From BTRF01 sp036986255 (GTDB lineage Bacteria; Patescibacteriota; WWE3; 9FT-COMBO-53-11): a stretch of DNA of 20,412 nt. The position numbers and the translations under genes were made by a program. Numbering within the stretch: position 1 is the first letter of the stretch; the number at the start of each line of letters is the position of its first letter. Of the stretch, positions 1-6,769 are shown in pieces. Under the pieces are notes generated by a model that was given only the letters and a program-made list of their open reading frames with translations, searched no databases and was not told the DNA's origin. The stretch lies in contig BTRF01000004.1 of NCBI GenBank assembly GCA_036986255.1, forward strand, positions 1 to 20,412, given 5' to 3'.

Positions 1-175
1 AAACTTTAATCTTAGGACCTTCGGGAAGCTGGGAGAGGCGGTCTTGAGCGTACGCCTGAATTAACATCCCCACAGCCCTCTGCCGCTCCGTATCCTGCGG
101 GCGCCGCCCAGAGGGCTCAGCTCTGCCCGGCGGGCGAGGACCGTCCGTTCCTTTTAAGGAGTTTACTGAATCCAT
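1..175 (-). CDS. Partial hypothetical protein, N-terminus only
   Basis: An open frame begins at an ATG at 175, 15 bases after the stop of the YHS-ABC ATPase, and runs off the window after about 58 codons. The first half is polar and rich in Pro, Gly and Arg (for example GPRPPGRAEPSGRRPQ), as in a disordered tail. It then becomes amphipathic (RQRAVGMLIQAYAQDRLSQL), as at the start of a folded domain. The close spacing suggests it is the last visible gene of the leftward ABC/copper-type operon. No Shine-Dalgarno (SD) sequence is evident before the ATG, and an in-frame ATG at about residue 37 could be an alternative start. I do not recognise the family and assign no function. Confidence 0.55.
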   Translation of the reverse strand, partial: MDSVNSLKGTDGPRPPGRAEPSGRRPQDTERQRAVGMLIQAYAQDRLSQLPEGPKIKV

Positions 176-190
176 CTGATGGATATCTTA

Positions 191-1021
191 TCACGGCGAA
201 GCCGGGACCGCCGAGGGATGTTTTCGCAAAAATTCCTTTTTGCACCCGATTGAGCAGAAGTAGTAAGTCTTTCCCCCCACCGTAGTGTGGGGCGCTTCGG
301 GCGTCTTTTCAACCGGCATTCCGCAGGTAGGATCAGGAACCATCTTAGCTAATTCCTTGAATCTCCCGTCCTCAAGCCAGAGGACTCGATCAGCAATGTT
401 GCGGATCCTCTGGTCATGGCTCACAACCACCACGGCTTTGTTTCTGCTCTTGGCCACATCCCGCAAAAGATTGGCAACGCTGTGCCCGGCCTTGGAATCC
501 AAATTAGCCGTGGGTTCGTCGGCTAAGATAATTTTGGGGTCATTGACCAAAGCCCGAGCAACCGAAACCCTCTGCTTCTCCCCCCCGCTCAAGTCCTTAG
601 GAAGATGGTTCAGACGTTCGCCCAAGTCCAAATCGGAAAGAATCGCTTGGGCCTTACCGCGCGATTTTCTCTGGTCAAATCCCGAGAGGGAAGCCGCTAA
701 GGCCACATTCTCCAAAGCCGAAAGGTTAGCCAGCAGATTAAAGGTTTGGAAGATAAAGCCCACATCTTTAAGGCGAATCTTAGGGAGCTCTCTCTCGGAA
801 AGCCCAGTGATCTCCTCCCCATTCAAAAAAACTTCTCCGGAAGTGGGTTTAAGGATGCCGCCCGCCATCGAGAGCAGAGTCGTCTTGCCGCTCCCCGAAG
901 GACCCATGACCAAAACAACCTCCCCCGCTCCTACCGTTAGATCAACCCGGTCCACCGCCTTCACCGCCGTCCGCCCCTCTCCGTAAACCTTAACGACTTT
1001 GCGCAGATCCAAGACTTTCAC
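191..1021 (-). CDS. ABC transporter ATPase with C-terminal YHS domain
   Basis: This is a 276-residue ATPase of the MacB/LolD/FtsE type. Walker A is GPSGSGKT (residues 40-47), the Q-loop Gln is about residue 92, the signature is LSGGE (144-148), Walker B is IILADEP (164-170), and the switch His is 202. After the normal ATPase end (about residue 225) comes an extra 50-residue tail, DPTCGMPVEK followed by YYFCSIGCKKEF, with C233, C256 and C260. This is a YHS domain, a small metal-binding module found in heavy-metal ATPases and related proteins. The GTG start overlaps the stop of the permease gene by four bases, so the pair is translationally coupled and probably forms one transporter. The fusion suggests that transport is tied to a metal or sensed by one; the substrate is unknown. 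The ATPase call is firm, the YHS call strong. Confidence 0.93.
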   Translation of the reverse strand: MKVLDLRKVVKVYGEGRTAVKAVDRVDLTVGAGEVVLVMGPSGSGKTTLLSMAGGILKPTSGEVFLNGEEITGLSERELPKIRLKDVGFIFQTFNLLANLSALENVALAASLSGFDQRKSRGKAQAILSDLDLGERLNHLPKDLSGGEKQRVSVARALVNDPKIILADEPTANLDSKAGHSVANLLRDVAKSRNKAVVVVSHDQRIRNIADRVLWLEDGRFKELAKMVPDPTCGMPVEKTPEAPHTTVGGKTYYFCSIGCKKEFLRKHPSAVPASP

Positions 1022-2118
1022 GACCTAAACACCTCCATCGGATCTATCCCCGCAATTTTCTTTACAGGAATGTACGAGGCCAAAAGGCTCATTAGGATTG
1101 AGGCCCCAAAGACTAAAAGCACATCTTGGGACTGCATCTCGGTAACAAATTCCGGAACGTAGGCAGACGCCACATAGTTGACCCCATAAGCCAAAACCAC
1201 TCCTATTACAAAGCCCAGAAGAGCCGAGATCAAACTCTGTTCAAAAATAGTTCGATAAAGATAAGAGTTGCCTGCTCCGATGGCCTTCAAAATCCCATAC
1301 TCCTGGGACTTCTCAACCACAGCCGTATAAACTGTCAACCCGATTACCGCCACTCCTACTCCAAAACTGATCAACACAAGAACATAAATCACAGGGAGAA
1401 AACTCTCTTCCAAAATTTTCTCGTTGTTGGCAAGAAACTGCTTATGGCTCAGCGCCTTAACCCCCGGAACCGATTGGTTGATTCTTCCAGCCACATCCCC
1501 CGGCTTCCGGCCATCGGCCAGGGAGACCAAAAAGAAGTTAGTAAGCCCCTGCATCTCCAAAATCTCTTCTGCCTCAGCCAAAGGAACAAAAGCAAGCTGG
1601 CTGAAAATAAAGTTTCCGCCTTTGGAGATGCCCACGATCCTCAATTTCTTGCCCGAAATAGTGATCTCATCCCCTATCCCAAGATCTTTGTTATTGGCAA
1701 AAACCTCATCGATAACCACCTCCCCCTTCTTTGGACTGCCCTCTCCGGAAATCACCTCAACCGGCCCCCCGCGCTCCTTGTATCCAACCAAGTAAACAAT
1801 CGCCTTCTCGCCTTCCAACTCGAAAGAGATCTGCCTCATTAAAAGGCGCTCAACCTTCTCAACCCCCTCCACTTCCTCCAACTTCTCCTGCGTTTTCAGC
1901 GGGACAATGGAGACGGAATGGAACATATCCGATGCCCCTTCCTGCATTACCCACAAATCCGCCTTGACGCTGTTTATAAAACCGGTAATAATACTCTGCC
2001 AACCCTGATAGAGGGAGAGAAGCACCAGAATCAAAAGAACGGAAAAAGCGACTCCGCCCACCGAGATAAAAAGACGGGTCTTTTCCGCAAACAAGTTCTT
2101 GCGGGCGATGGAGATCAT
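1018..2118 (-). CDS. ABC transporter permease, MacB/FtsX type
   Basis: This is a 366-residue membrane protein with the FtsX/MacB permease layout. It has one transmembrane helix near the N-terminus (about residues 18-38, VGGVAFSVLLILVLLSLY), a long extracytoplasmic domain, and three C-terminal helices (about 240-265, 290-315 and 330-350). The helical part contains AVVEKSQEYGILKAIGA, typical of the FtsX domain. These permeases usually act in mechanotransmission or export of lipoproteins, peptides or lipids rather than classical import. The gene overlaps the YHS-ABC ATPase gene at its 3' end. A GGAGG about 12 bases before the ATG may be its SD. A decayed copy of the start of this gene lies at 3996-4100. 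The substrate cannot be deduced. Confidence 0.92.
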   Translation of the reverse strand: MISIARKNLFAEKTRLFISVGGVAFSVLLILVLLSLYQGWQSIITGFINSVKADLWVMQEGASDMFHSVSIVPLKTQEKLEEVEGVEKVERLLMRQISFELEGEKAIVYLVGYKERGGPVEVISGEGSPKKGEVVIDEVFANNKDLGIGDEITISGKKLRIVGISKGGNFIFSQLAFVPLAEAEEILEMQGLTNFFLVSLADGRKPGDVAGRINQSVPGVKALSHKQFLANNEKILEESFLPVIYVLVLISFGVGVAVIGLTVYTAVVEKSQEYGILKAIGAGNSYLYRTIFEQSLISALLGFVIGVVLAYGVNYVASAYVPEFVTEMQSQDVLLVFGASILMSLLASYIPVKKIAGIDPMEVFRS

Positions 2119-2154
2119 CGAGACTGGCCGCCTCCAGCCTCACTTGCTATTAGT

Positions 2155-3009
2155 TTATCCATGTATATCTCGCTTTTGGAGCACCACTACTGAAGCTACC
2201 ACAGGTACTATTACTAAAAGGAGTATGAATATTAAAGAGCCAAAAAAAGCTGTAAGCCCCTCCCCGGGAGCGTGCATCATCTTTAACGTAGCCTCCCCAC
2301 CAGAGATATATGCAGAAATTGTGTTGGTGTGATACCCAACCAAACCATGCTTGATAACATTAGCAATATTCTCAGGTAGATACACAATGATGAAATCGAA
2401 CATAAACCAGCCGAGCATAAAAATGAACGCCCCTAAAATTGCCATCAGTGAATTCTTGGTCATTGACGAGAACAACGTTCCAATAGATGTGTATACGGCT
2501 CCTATCCCAACAGCGGTGACGAGAAAACCAAGAAATACCTTACCAGAAACGGCACCAATACCCATGGCGTACACCAACAGAGCCATCGAACCAACTGCCA
2601 AAAGTATCAACGGGATTAAAATCGCTAAAAACGCCAGATATTTTCCGATGATTATTTTCCAGCGCCGAATAGGTTTAGATACAAGTAATGACAGCGTACC
2701 CGATGTCTGCTCACCCGCGACAAAATTGCCGCTGTGAATGATAGCAACTAATGTGAATGACAACCCGGCAGCGGCGCAAATATAGAACATCATTGCAAAT
2801 GCGGCTGTGAGCGCTATGATCGGCTCTGGGTAGAGTGCACTTATTCTCTCTAGTCCAGACGGTGTATTAAATATATTGACAACAACAGCCATCAGTACTA
2901 CAGGTAGAAATATTAATGCAAGGTAAAGTAGGAAACGTTTTGAGAAAAATCGCTCTGCGAAAACAAAATCTCTCAATTCCCTCTTAAATATCACGTAAAG
3001 ACTACTCAT
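2155..3009 (-). CDS. ABC-2 type transporter permease
   Basis: This is a 284-residue hydrophobic protein with about six transmembrane helices. The cytoplasmic N-terminus (FKRELRDFVFAERF) is followed by a first helix at about 28-48. The motif GEQTSGTLSLLVSKPIRRWKIIIGKYL (residues 98-124; only its outline is given) is the conserved cytoplasmic loop of ABC-2 permeases of the NosY/YhaP kind. Its start overlaps the end of the cognate ATPase gene (ATG at 3009, stop at 3002), so the two are coupled. Together with that ATPase it is visibly more AT-rich than the genes on either side, which suggests separate acquisition. NosFY-type pairs are known near copper enzymes, but nothing here proves that role. 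Confidence 0.9.
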   Translation of the reverse strand: MSSLYVIFKRELRDFVFAERFFSKRFLLYLALIFLPVVLMAVVVNIFNTPSGLERISALYPEPIIALTAAFAMMFYICAAAGLSFTLVAIIHSGNFVAGEQTSGTLSLLVSKPIRRWKIIIGKYLAFLAILIPLILLAVGSMALLVYAMGIGAVSGKVFLGFLVTAVGIGAVYTSIGTLFSSMTKNSLMAILGAFIFMLGWFMFDFIIVYLPENIANVIKHGLVGYHTNTISAYISGGEATLKMMHAPGEGLTAFFGSLIFILLLVIVPVVASVVVLQKRDIHG

Positions 3010-3946
3010 TTTTCAACCCTCCATGTGGATTCTTAAGAGCGTCCCTAAATATCGTTTCGAGATCCGTTTTTATTGGTTCAAAACTTCGCAACCGCATATT
3101 GTGGGCGGCAAGTATTTTTGGAATTTCGGAGCTCAGCATCTCAGAATCTGCGGTCTTAACAAAAATCCGGTTTTGTACTAAACGGATATTGCTGACAAAA
3201 TCTCTAGTTTCAAGTTCTCTCTTGACTATCTCCGGCTCTGAAACCTCTATTTTATACTCGTTCAAATCTTGACGTCGAATCAAGTCACGAACGCTGCCCT
3301 CAACTACAAGCTTCCCTTCGTGGATTATGGCTATGTGATCTGCCATCTGCTCAATTTCTGGTATGATATGGCTCGAAATAAAGATGGTCTTACCTCGCGC
3401 TGCGAGTTCTTTTACTTTCTTAATAACGTCATCCCTCCCTAAAGGGTCTAGATTGGCGGTCGGCTCATCTAAAAAGATAACCTCTGGGTCAGCTATAAGC
3501 GCCTGGGCCAGCGCCAGTCTCTGCCGCATACCTGCAGAGTAACTTCCGGCTAGCTTTTCACCCCACTCATTCAAACCTACAAACTTTAACGTCTCCTTTG
3601 CATTTTTTGACGCTTTAGAAGGAGCTAATCCACTAAGTTCCCCCATATATCTTAAGAATCTAAACCCAGACATGTCTTCGTACACACCTGGTTTTTCAGG
3701 CAAGTATCCAATATGTCTCCTACTCTCAATAGACTCCTCCATTATGTTATGACCAAGTATTGATGCCGTACCCACGGTGGGCTTCATCAGACCAACCAGA
3801 ATTTCCATCAAAGTTGTCTTACCAGCTCCATTAGGACCTAAAAAACCAAACACGCCCTTGGGAACTTTAAAAGTTAGTTCAGATAGTGCTGTGAACTTGT
3901 TTGGATAAATCTTTGTTAAATTTTCTATCTCAATTATGTACTTCAT
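3002..3946 (-). CDS. ABC-2 type transporter ATPase subunit
   Basis: This is a 314-residue ATPase with Walker A GPNGAGKT (residues 37-44), signature YSAGMRQR, Walker B VIFLDEPTANLDP and the switch motif ISSHIIPE. A C-terminal extension of about 90 residues after the nucleotide-binding domain is usual for ABC-2 partner ATPases such as NosF, CcmA-like and drug-export ATPases. The start is an ATG nine bases after GAGG. The gene overlaps the ABC-2 permease gene. The pair sits between a decayed and an intact copy of the FtsX-type permease start, so it interrupts what looks like an older operon order. The substrate is unknown. Confidence 0.92.
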   Translation of the reverse strand: MKYIIEIENLTKIYPNKFTALSELTFKVPKGVFGFLGPNGAGKTTLMEILVGLMKPTVGTASILGHNIMEESIESRRHIGYLPEKPGVYEDMSGFRFLRYMGELSGLAPSKASKNAKETLKFVGLNEWGEKLAGSYSAGMRQRLALAQALIADPEVIFLDEPTANLDPLGRDDVIKKVKELAARGKTIFISSHIIPEIEQMADHIAIIHEGKLVVEGSVRDLIRRQDLNEYKIEVSEPEIVKRELETRDFVSNIRLVQNRIFVKTADSEMLSSEIPKILAAHNMRLRSFEPIKTDLETIFRDALKNPHGGLKNE

Positions 3947-3995
3947 TATGTTGCCTCAACGCTTCTAAGATCTCCTGGAATAATCTTGACCCGCA

Positions 3996-4100
3996 TGAAA
4001 CATATCCGATGCTCCTTACTGCATCACCCACAAATCCGCTCTCCGATATCAAAAGACGGGTCTTTTCCGCAAACAAGTTCTTGCGGGCGGTGGAGATTAT
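3996..4100 (-). pseudogene. Decayed 5' fragment of the FtsX-type permease gene
   Basis: On the minus strand this stretch repeats two parts of the intact gene at 1018-2118. Bases of about 4046-4100 match codons 1-19 (ARKNLFAEKTRL is retained), and 3996-4040 match codons 53-67 (ADLWVMQ...GASDMFH). The codons between them, which encode the first transmembrane helix, are deleted and the frame is shifted. The old start ATG is now ATA, overlapping the stop of the upstream membrane-protein gene as TGATA, apparently a former TGATG coupling. The codon after ADLWVMQ has become a stop. It cannot make a permease. It marks an earlier position of, or a second copy of, that permease gene. Confidence 0.85.
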
Positions 4101-4432
4101 CAAGACGACTCCTCTCTAAAGGTCAAAAGCCGCCGCGCCAACAGAAAGATTAAAGACCAGAGAAACGGCATCCAATACGGAACTCCCAGAAAGTCCGGAC
4201 GGGTGAAGGTCTCAAAGCCCACTCCCACGGCGAGAGGTTCAATCACCACGCCGAAGAGAAAACCGGAAAAAGCGACTATCAGATCCGTCTTGGATCGTTT
4301 CAGCCCCAAAAGACCGCCAATTAAAACCAGAATCCAAAGCGAAAGCAGCAAGCTTTGCTGCCAAAGAAGATAGATGCCGGGCAGGACCAAAACTGCGGCA
4401 GCCAGCTCGCCCAAGTGCTTCTTCAAATACAT
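4100..4432 (-). CDS. Small multi-spanning membrane protein, unknown
   Basis: The product has 110 residues and three or four predicted transmembrane helices: about 10-25, 27-45, 53-70 and 86-100. The loop sequences are short and basic on one side (KRSKTD, ARRLLTFREES), consistent with positive-inside orientation. The ATG lies three bases after the stop of the flavoprotein reductase gene, so the two are almost certainly co-translated. The 3' end overlaps the old start of the decayed permease copy, which suggests the ancestral operon order was reductase, this protein, permease. I recognise no family and assign no function. Confidence 0.7.
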   Translation of the reverse strand: MYLKKHLGELAAAVLVLPGIYLLWQQSLLLSLWILVLIGGLLGLKRSKTDLIVAFSGFLFGVVIEPLAVGVGFETFTRPDFLGVPYWMPFLWSLIFLLARRLLTFREESS

Positions 4433-4435
4433 CGT

Positions 4436-5371
4436 CTAATCCTTCTCGCTCCTTATCAAGTAGTCGTAGGCAGAGAGAGCAGCTTTAGCGCCTTCTCCCG
4501 CGGCCACAATGATCTGGTAGAAACCGATGTCGGTGACGTCTCCCGCGGCAAAGATTCCCTCCACGGAAGTTTGATTGCGGTTATCCACTTTTATCTCCCC
4601 GCCTTTGTCTTTCTCGGTTAATTTATCAAACTCTACCGATGGCACCGAACCGATCTCGATAAAAACTCCTTCGGTCTCCAAAGTCCCCTCCTTGCCGGTC
4701 GTCTTATCCTTGTAGGTCAGAGACTCCACCACCTGCTTCCCGTTAATCGAAACCGTTAAAGCGTTCCCAATTACCTCAACATTTTTCTTCTCCGAAATCC
4801 GCTTCCTTAAAACCTCGTCTCCCGCCAACTGGGGGTTGATATTCACGATGTAAACTTTCGGACTAAGCTCCGCAAGAGAAAGGACCGCCTCCAAGGCCGA
4901 GTTTCCTCCTCCCACCACCGTGGTAACTTTGCCCTTGAAGAGGGGAGCATCGCAAACTTCGCAATAAGAAACCCCTCGGTTGGCAAACTCCTCTTCCCCG
5001 GGAACATTTAAGTGGCGGGGGATTCTTCCGGAGGCAATGATGACCGCCCGCCCCCTAAACCGCTCTCCATCCTCCATTACGGCCACGAAACCCTTCTCCT
5101 TCTTCTTCAAGCTCTTCACTAAAGTCCCGTGCTGATGCTCCAAACCTTTGAAATCCTCCAAGTGTTTATGGAATTTCTCGGCCAATTCCAACCCGGTTGT
5201 GTAGCCGTAGCCCAAGTAATTCTGAACTTCGCCGGATTTAGTCATCTGACCACCCACCATCTTACCGATCACGAGAGCAGAGAGCCCCTTGCGGGCCGCA
5301 TAGATGGCGGCGGACATCCCTGCCGGACCGGAACCAATGATGATTAAGTCGTAAGCCGTTTTCTTCTCCAT
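4436..5371 (-). CDS. AhpF/TrxB-like flavoprotein disulfide reductase
   Basis: This 311-residue FAD enzyme transfers electrons from a nicotinamide cofactor to a disulfide partner. Visible motifs are the FAD-binding GSGPAG (13-18), redox-active CEVC (C137, C140), the second dinucleotide motif GGGNSA (154-159) and the FAD-closing GIFAAGDV (272-279). The HRRxxxR motif that NADPH-dependent thioredoxin reductases use for the 2'-phosphate is absent; VNINPQLAGDEVLRK stands in its place. Together with the ending GEGAKAALSAYDYLIR, this resembles the C-terminal half of AhpF, which prefers NADH. AhpF's own N-terminal CHNC thioredoxin domain is missing, but small CHNC/CHTC proteins are encoded nearby. The ATG at 5371 was chosen because the longer frame reads into the csoR gene and the protein core begins MEKKTAYDLIIIG. 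Confidence 0.92.
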   Translation of the reverse strand: MEKKTAYDLIIIGSGPAGMSAAIYAARKGLSALVIGKMVGGQMTKSGEVQNYLGYGYTTGLELAEKFHKHLEDFKGLEHQHGTLVKSLKKKEKGFVAVMEDGERFRGRAVIIASGRIPRHLNVPGEEEFANRGVSYCEVCDAPLFKGKVTTVVGGGNSALEAVLSLAELSPKVYIVNINPQLAGDEVLRKRISEKKNVEVIGNALTVSINGKQVVESLTYKDKTTGKEGTLETEGVFIEIGSVPSVEFDKLTEKDKGGEIKVDNRNQTSVEGIFAAGDVTDIGFYQIIVAAGEGAKAALSAYDYLIRSEKD

Positions 5372-5387
5372 AATAGGCAAGGGGGCG

Positions 5388-5681
5388 TCAGCCCCTCTTT
5401 CTGAAAACCTCCACAATCTCCGAAAAAACCTTCCGGCGCGTCCGAGAGTCCCGGCTCTCCGCGGCTTCGCGAACACAATGATCCAAGTGGCTTCTGAGCA
5501 AGATCCCGTTCACTTTCTCTAAAGCGGCGATCACTCCTTGGTTTTGATGGATCAGATCGATACAGTATTCCTCCCGCTCTATCATCTTTGAAATCCCCTT
5601 AAGGTGGCCAATCAAATAGCTCATCCTATTGAGGATTTCCTTTTTGGTCTTAGGGGTTAAAAGGGTTTTCTTTTTTGACAT
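5388..5681 (-). CDS. csoR: CsoR-family copper-sensing repressor
   Basis: This 97-residue all-helical protein belongs to the DUF156 family of metal-sensing repressors. It aligns by eye with Bacillus CsoR: EEYCIDLI matches its DRYCVDIL, and LLRSHLDHCV matches its LLEDHAHHCV. The full Cys-His-Cys copper(I) ligand set is present at C40, H65 and C69, which argues against the persulfide sensor CstR (no His) and against RcnR/FrmR types. The ATG at 5681 is preferred over an in-frame GTG at 5702, because that GTG lies inside the operator and would fall only about ten bases from the expected transcript start. It is the first gene of the leftward operon and so probably autoregulated. Copper release would be expected to derepress this operon and the dsbD-like operon, which has a matching operator. 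Confidence 0.9.
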   Translation of the reverse strand: MSKKKTLLTPKTKKEILNRMSYLIGHLKGISKMIEREEYCIDLIHQNQGVIAALEKVNGILLRSHLDHCVREAAESRDSRTRRKVFSEIVEVFRKRG

Positions 5682-5688
5682 TCTTCCC

Positions 5689-5712
5689 GTAGCACCCCCC
5701 ACATAGGGGTAC
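5689..5712. promoter_or_regulatory. CsoR-type operator, copy 1
   Basis: The site contains an interrupted palindrome, on the plus strand GCACCCCCC-ACAT-AGGGGTAC. This is the GC-rich TACCCC/GGGGTA arrangement of known CsoR operators. It lies directly downstream of a -10 element and so covers the expected transcript start of the csoR operon. An almost identical site with the same geometry occurs at 8349-8372. Confidence 0.75.
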
Positions 5713-5718
5713 GCATCA

Positions 5719-5748
5719 TTTATAACAAGAATGGGCTTTTGATGTCAA
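5719..5748 (-). promoter_or_regulatory. Sigma70-type promoter of the csoR operon
   Basis: On the minus strand, TTGACA (5748-5743) is followed after 18 bases by TATAAA (5724-5719). The -35 is a perfect consensus match. The expected start near 5712 falls within the CsoR-type operator and gives a leader of about 30 bases before the csoR ATG. Confidence 0.8.
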
Positions 5749-5773
5749 ATAGGCACCCGTAGGCGCCTATTTG
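5746..5773. repeat. Hairpin overlapping the -35 of the csoR promoter
   Basis: CAAATAGGC and GCCTATTTG form a nine-pair stem whose end overlaps the -35 element. It could serve as the terminator of the upstream thioredoxin operon or limit read-through into the promoter. A hairpin in the same position but of different sequence is found at the second operator-promoter (8407-8440). Confidence 0.55.
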
Positions 5774-5854
5774 CTCTTTCGAGGCCCAGAACCATTCGGT
5801 TCGGGCTAAACTCCGCAAGGAAGAGACAAGAGAGCACCCGTAGGCGCCTATTTG
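5753..5854. repeat. Two direct copies of a 21-bp intergenic repeat
   Basis: The 21 bases at 5753-5773 (GCACCCGTAGGCGCC then TATTTG) recur exactly at 5834-5854, 81 bases apart. A shorter relative, GCAGGCGCCTAT, occurs at about 8482-8493 in the parallel intergenic region. With only two full copies there is no CRISPR array; these look like small dispersed palindromic repeats. Confidence 0.7.
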
Positions 5855-5896
5855 TCCGTGCGAGCTTGTGAGCACGAAACAAGAAGGGTTGAGGTA

Positions 5897-5946
5897 ACTG
5901 CTCCCCCTGTTCCCTGATCTCTGGTCTCTGATCTCTGGCTAGCTAC
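5897..5946. repeat. Operon-end repeat, copy A
   Basis: The stretch from ACTGCTCCCCCTG to GGCTAGCTAC, containing iterated CTCTGATCTCTGG units, is repeated with small changes at 8517-8559. Each copy lies at or just after the last stop codon of a leftward operon. This intergenic spacer of about 240 bases holds no gene that I can see. Confidence 0.7.
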
Positions 5947-6200
5947 TTAGCCACCGACTTTAGCCGGTCAACCAGCTTCTGCTTATCAACCCCGCCGGTG
6001 GAGAAGAGATCTCCGTTAATCACGATCCCCGGCGAAGCCATAATTCCATACTTCTGCACCAGCTCCTGTCCCTCAGGGGTGGTCATATCAATCTCTTCCA
6101 CCTTCACATCGGGAAAGTCAGGAAGGATCTCCTCAAGTATCTTCTTGGCTTCCTCACAGTTGTGGCATCCTACCATCGTTAAAAATTGAACTTTAGTCAT
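5943..6200 (-). CDS. Small CHNC thioredoxin-fold protein (AhpF N-domain-like)
   Basis: This 85-residue minimal thioredoxin fold has a beta start (KVQFLTMV), active site GCHNC (C12, C15), and the cis-Pro segment IMASPGIVING (P57) before the last strands and helix. The CHNC active site and the closing pattern (hydrophobic-NG-x-x-F-x-x-G) closely resemble the redox-active half of the AhpF N-terminal domain, which also has CHNC. No signal peptide is present, so it should work in the cytoplasm. It would pass electrons from the flavoprotein reductase of the csoR operon to an acceptor such as the CcdA/DsbD-like carrier. The ATG at 6200 was chosen because GAGAGG precedes it and homologues start just before the first strand. 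It is the last gene of the second operon. Confidence 0.88.
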   Translation of the reverse strand: MTKVQFLTMVGCHNCEEAKKILEEILPDFPDVKVEEIDMTTPEGQELVQKYGIMASPGIVINGDLFSTGGVDKQKLVDRLKSVAK

Positions 6201-6225
6201 ATCACTACCTCTCAAAAGCACCAAC

Positions 6226-6290
6226 CCTGCCTATCGGCAGGCAGATAACCATAGACGCTTCCGATCGGTTATGGTTTTTCACCTCCTTCT
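6226..6290 (-). other. Intergenic palindromes and an orphan Shine-Dalgarno
   Basis: CCTGCC-TATC-GGCAGG (6226-6241) is a perfect six-pair hairpin of a kind often scattered between genes. On the minus strand a perfect AAGGAGGTGA (about 6279-6288) is followed by no plausible gene: the nearest frames are a 25-codon GTG frame and a 15-codon ATG frame. AACCATA and TATGGTT nearby can also pair. The SD resembles the one before the eight-Cys protein gene (GGAGGTGAAAAA) and may be a remnant of a lost or duplicated gene start. Confidence 0.4.
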
Positions 6291-6330
6291 TGCTTGCAGC
6301 CCCGCCCAAAATATCTTTAAGGCCCGGGAC

Positions 6331-6762
6331 TTACTCCTTATTAGGATACATGTCGTCAATTATCGCCTGCAAGTGGGCTTCATGCTTCGCCCCCACCTTA
6401 TGAGCGATCGCCTTGGCGTAATAGGGCTTCAGATCGGGCAACCCCTTACCCTCCAAGATCTCCCCAATGCATTCCCCACAGGGGTGCTCACCGTTCAAGA
6501 TGTCCTGCCGGCAGGTGCACTCCTCCTCTTCGATACAGTAGGAGCACGGGCTTACCAAACAACAATCGTATTTGCCTTCCTTGGCTAATTCCCCGCGAAT
6601 GCTGTCGGCGAGAGCTTCCCAAGCCCCCCGCTGCCCGGAGACATCCTGATCCTTCAACGCCTTCAGATGGTCTGCCGACGGGGCGGACGGACGGACGAAA
6701 TAACCAAGGGACATCCCGGCGATTAGCACCAAAGCCAATCCCAAGATTAAACTGCCTTTCAA
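6331..6762 (-). CDS. Membrane-anchored eight-cysteine domain protein
   Basis: The 143-residue product starts with an uncleaved signal-anchor helix (LILGLALVLIAGMSLGYFV, about 4-23). A polar linker follows, then a compact domain with eight cysteines: C67, C68, C73, C76, C82, C84, C95 and C98, in the pattern CC-x4-C-x2-C-x5-C-x-C-x10-C-x2-C. The C-terminal tail is His-rich (AHKVGAKHEAH). The domain should lie outside the cytoplasmic membrane and could bind metal or exchange disulfides. The same pattern occurs in the last outer loop of the DsbD-like protein at 8570-9727. The start is TTG at 6762: AAAGGAGGTG lies ten bases upstream, whereas longer in-frame starts lack an SD and add charged residues before the signal anchor. 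I know no named family for the domain. Confidence 0.75.
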   Translation of the reverse strand: MKGSLILGLALVLIAGMSLGYFVRPSAPSADHLKALKDQDVSGQRGAWEALADSIRGELAKEGKYDCCLVSPCSYCIEEEECTCRQDILNGEHPCGECIGEILEGKGLPDLKPYYAKAIAHKVGAKHEAHLQAIIDDMYPNKE

Positions 6763-6769
6763 GATTTTT

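Noticed and set aside
285..986. Long plus-strand open frame of 233 codons
   Set aside because: It lies wholly opposite the YHS-ABC ATPase gene, whose motifs are unambiguous. Its translation is Ser/Leu-rich without domain features, so it is a shadow.
2155..3946. Insertion sequence carrying the ABC-2 pair
   Set aside because: No transposase, terminal inverted repeats or target-site duplication was found; the evidence supports rearrangement or transfer but not a defined mobile element.
5372..5476. N-terminal extension of the flavoprotein reductase (35 extra residues)
   Set aside because: The extension is Arg-rich, overlaps the csoR coding sequence and precedes a typical MEKKTAYDLIIIG start.
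5682..5702. GTG start for CsoR at 5702
   Set aside because: It falls inside the operator and close to the expected transcript start. The ATG at 5681 gives the normal family length.
5753..5854. CRISPR array
   Set aside because: Only two exact copies of the 21-bp repeat exist, with no regular spacers and no cas genes.
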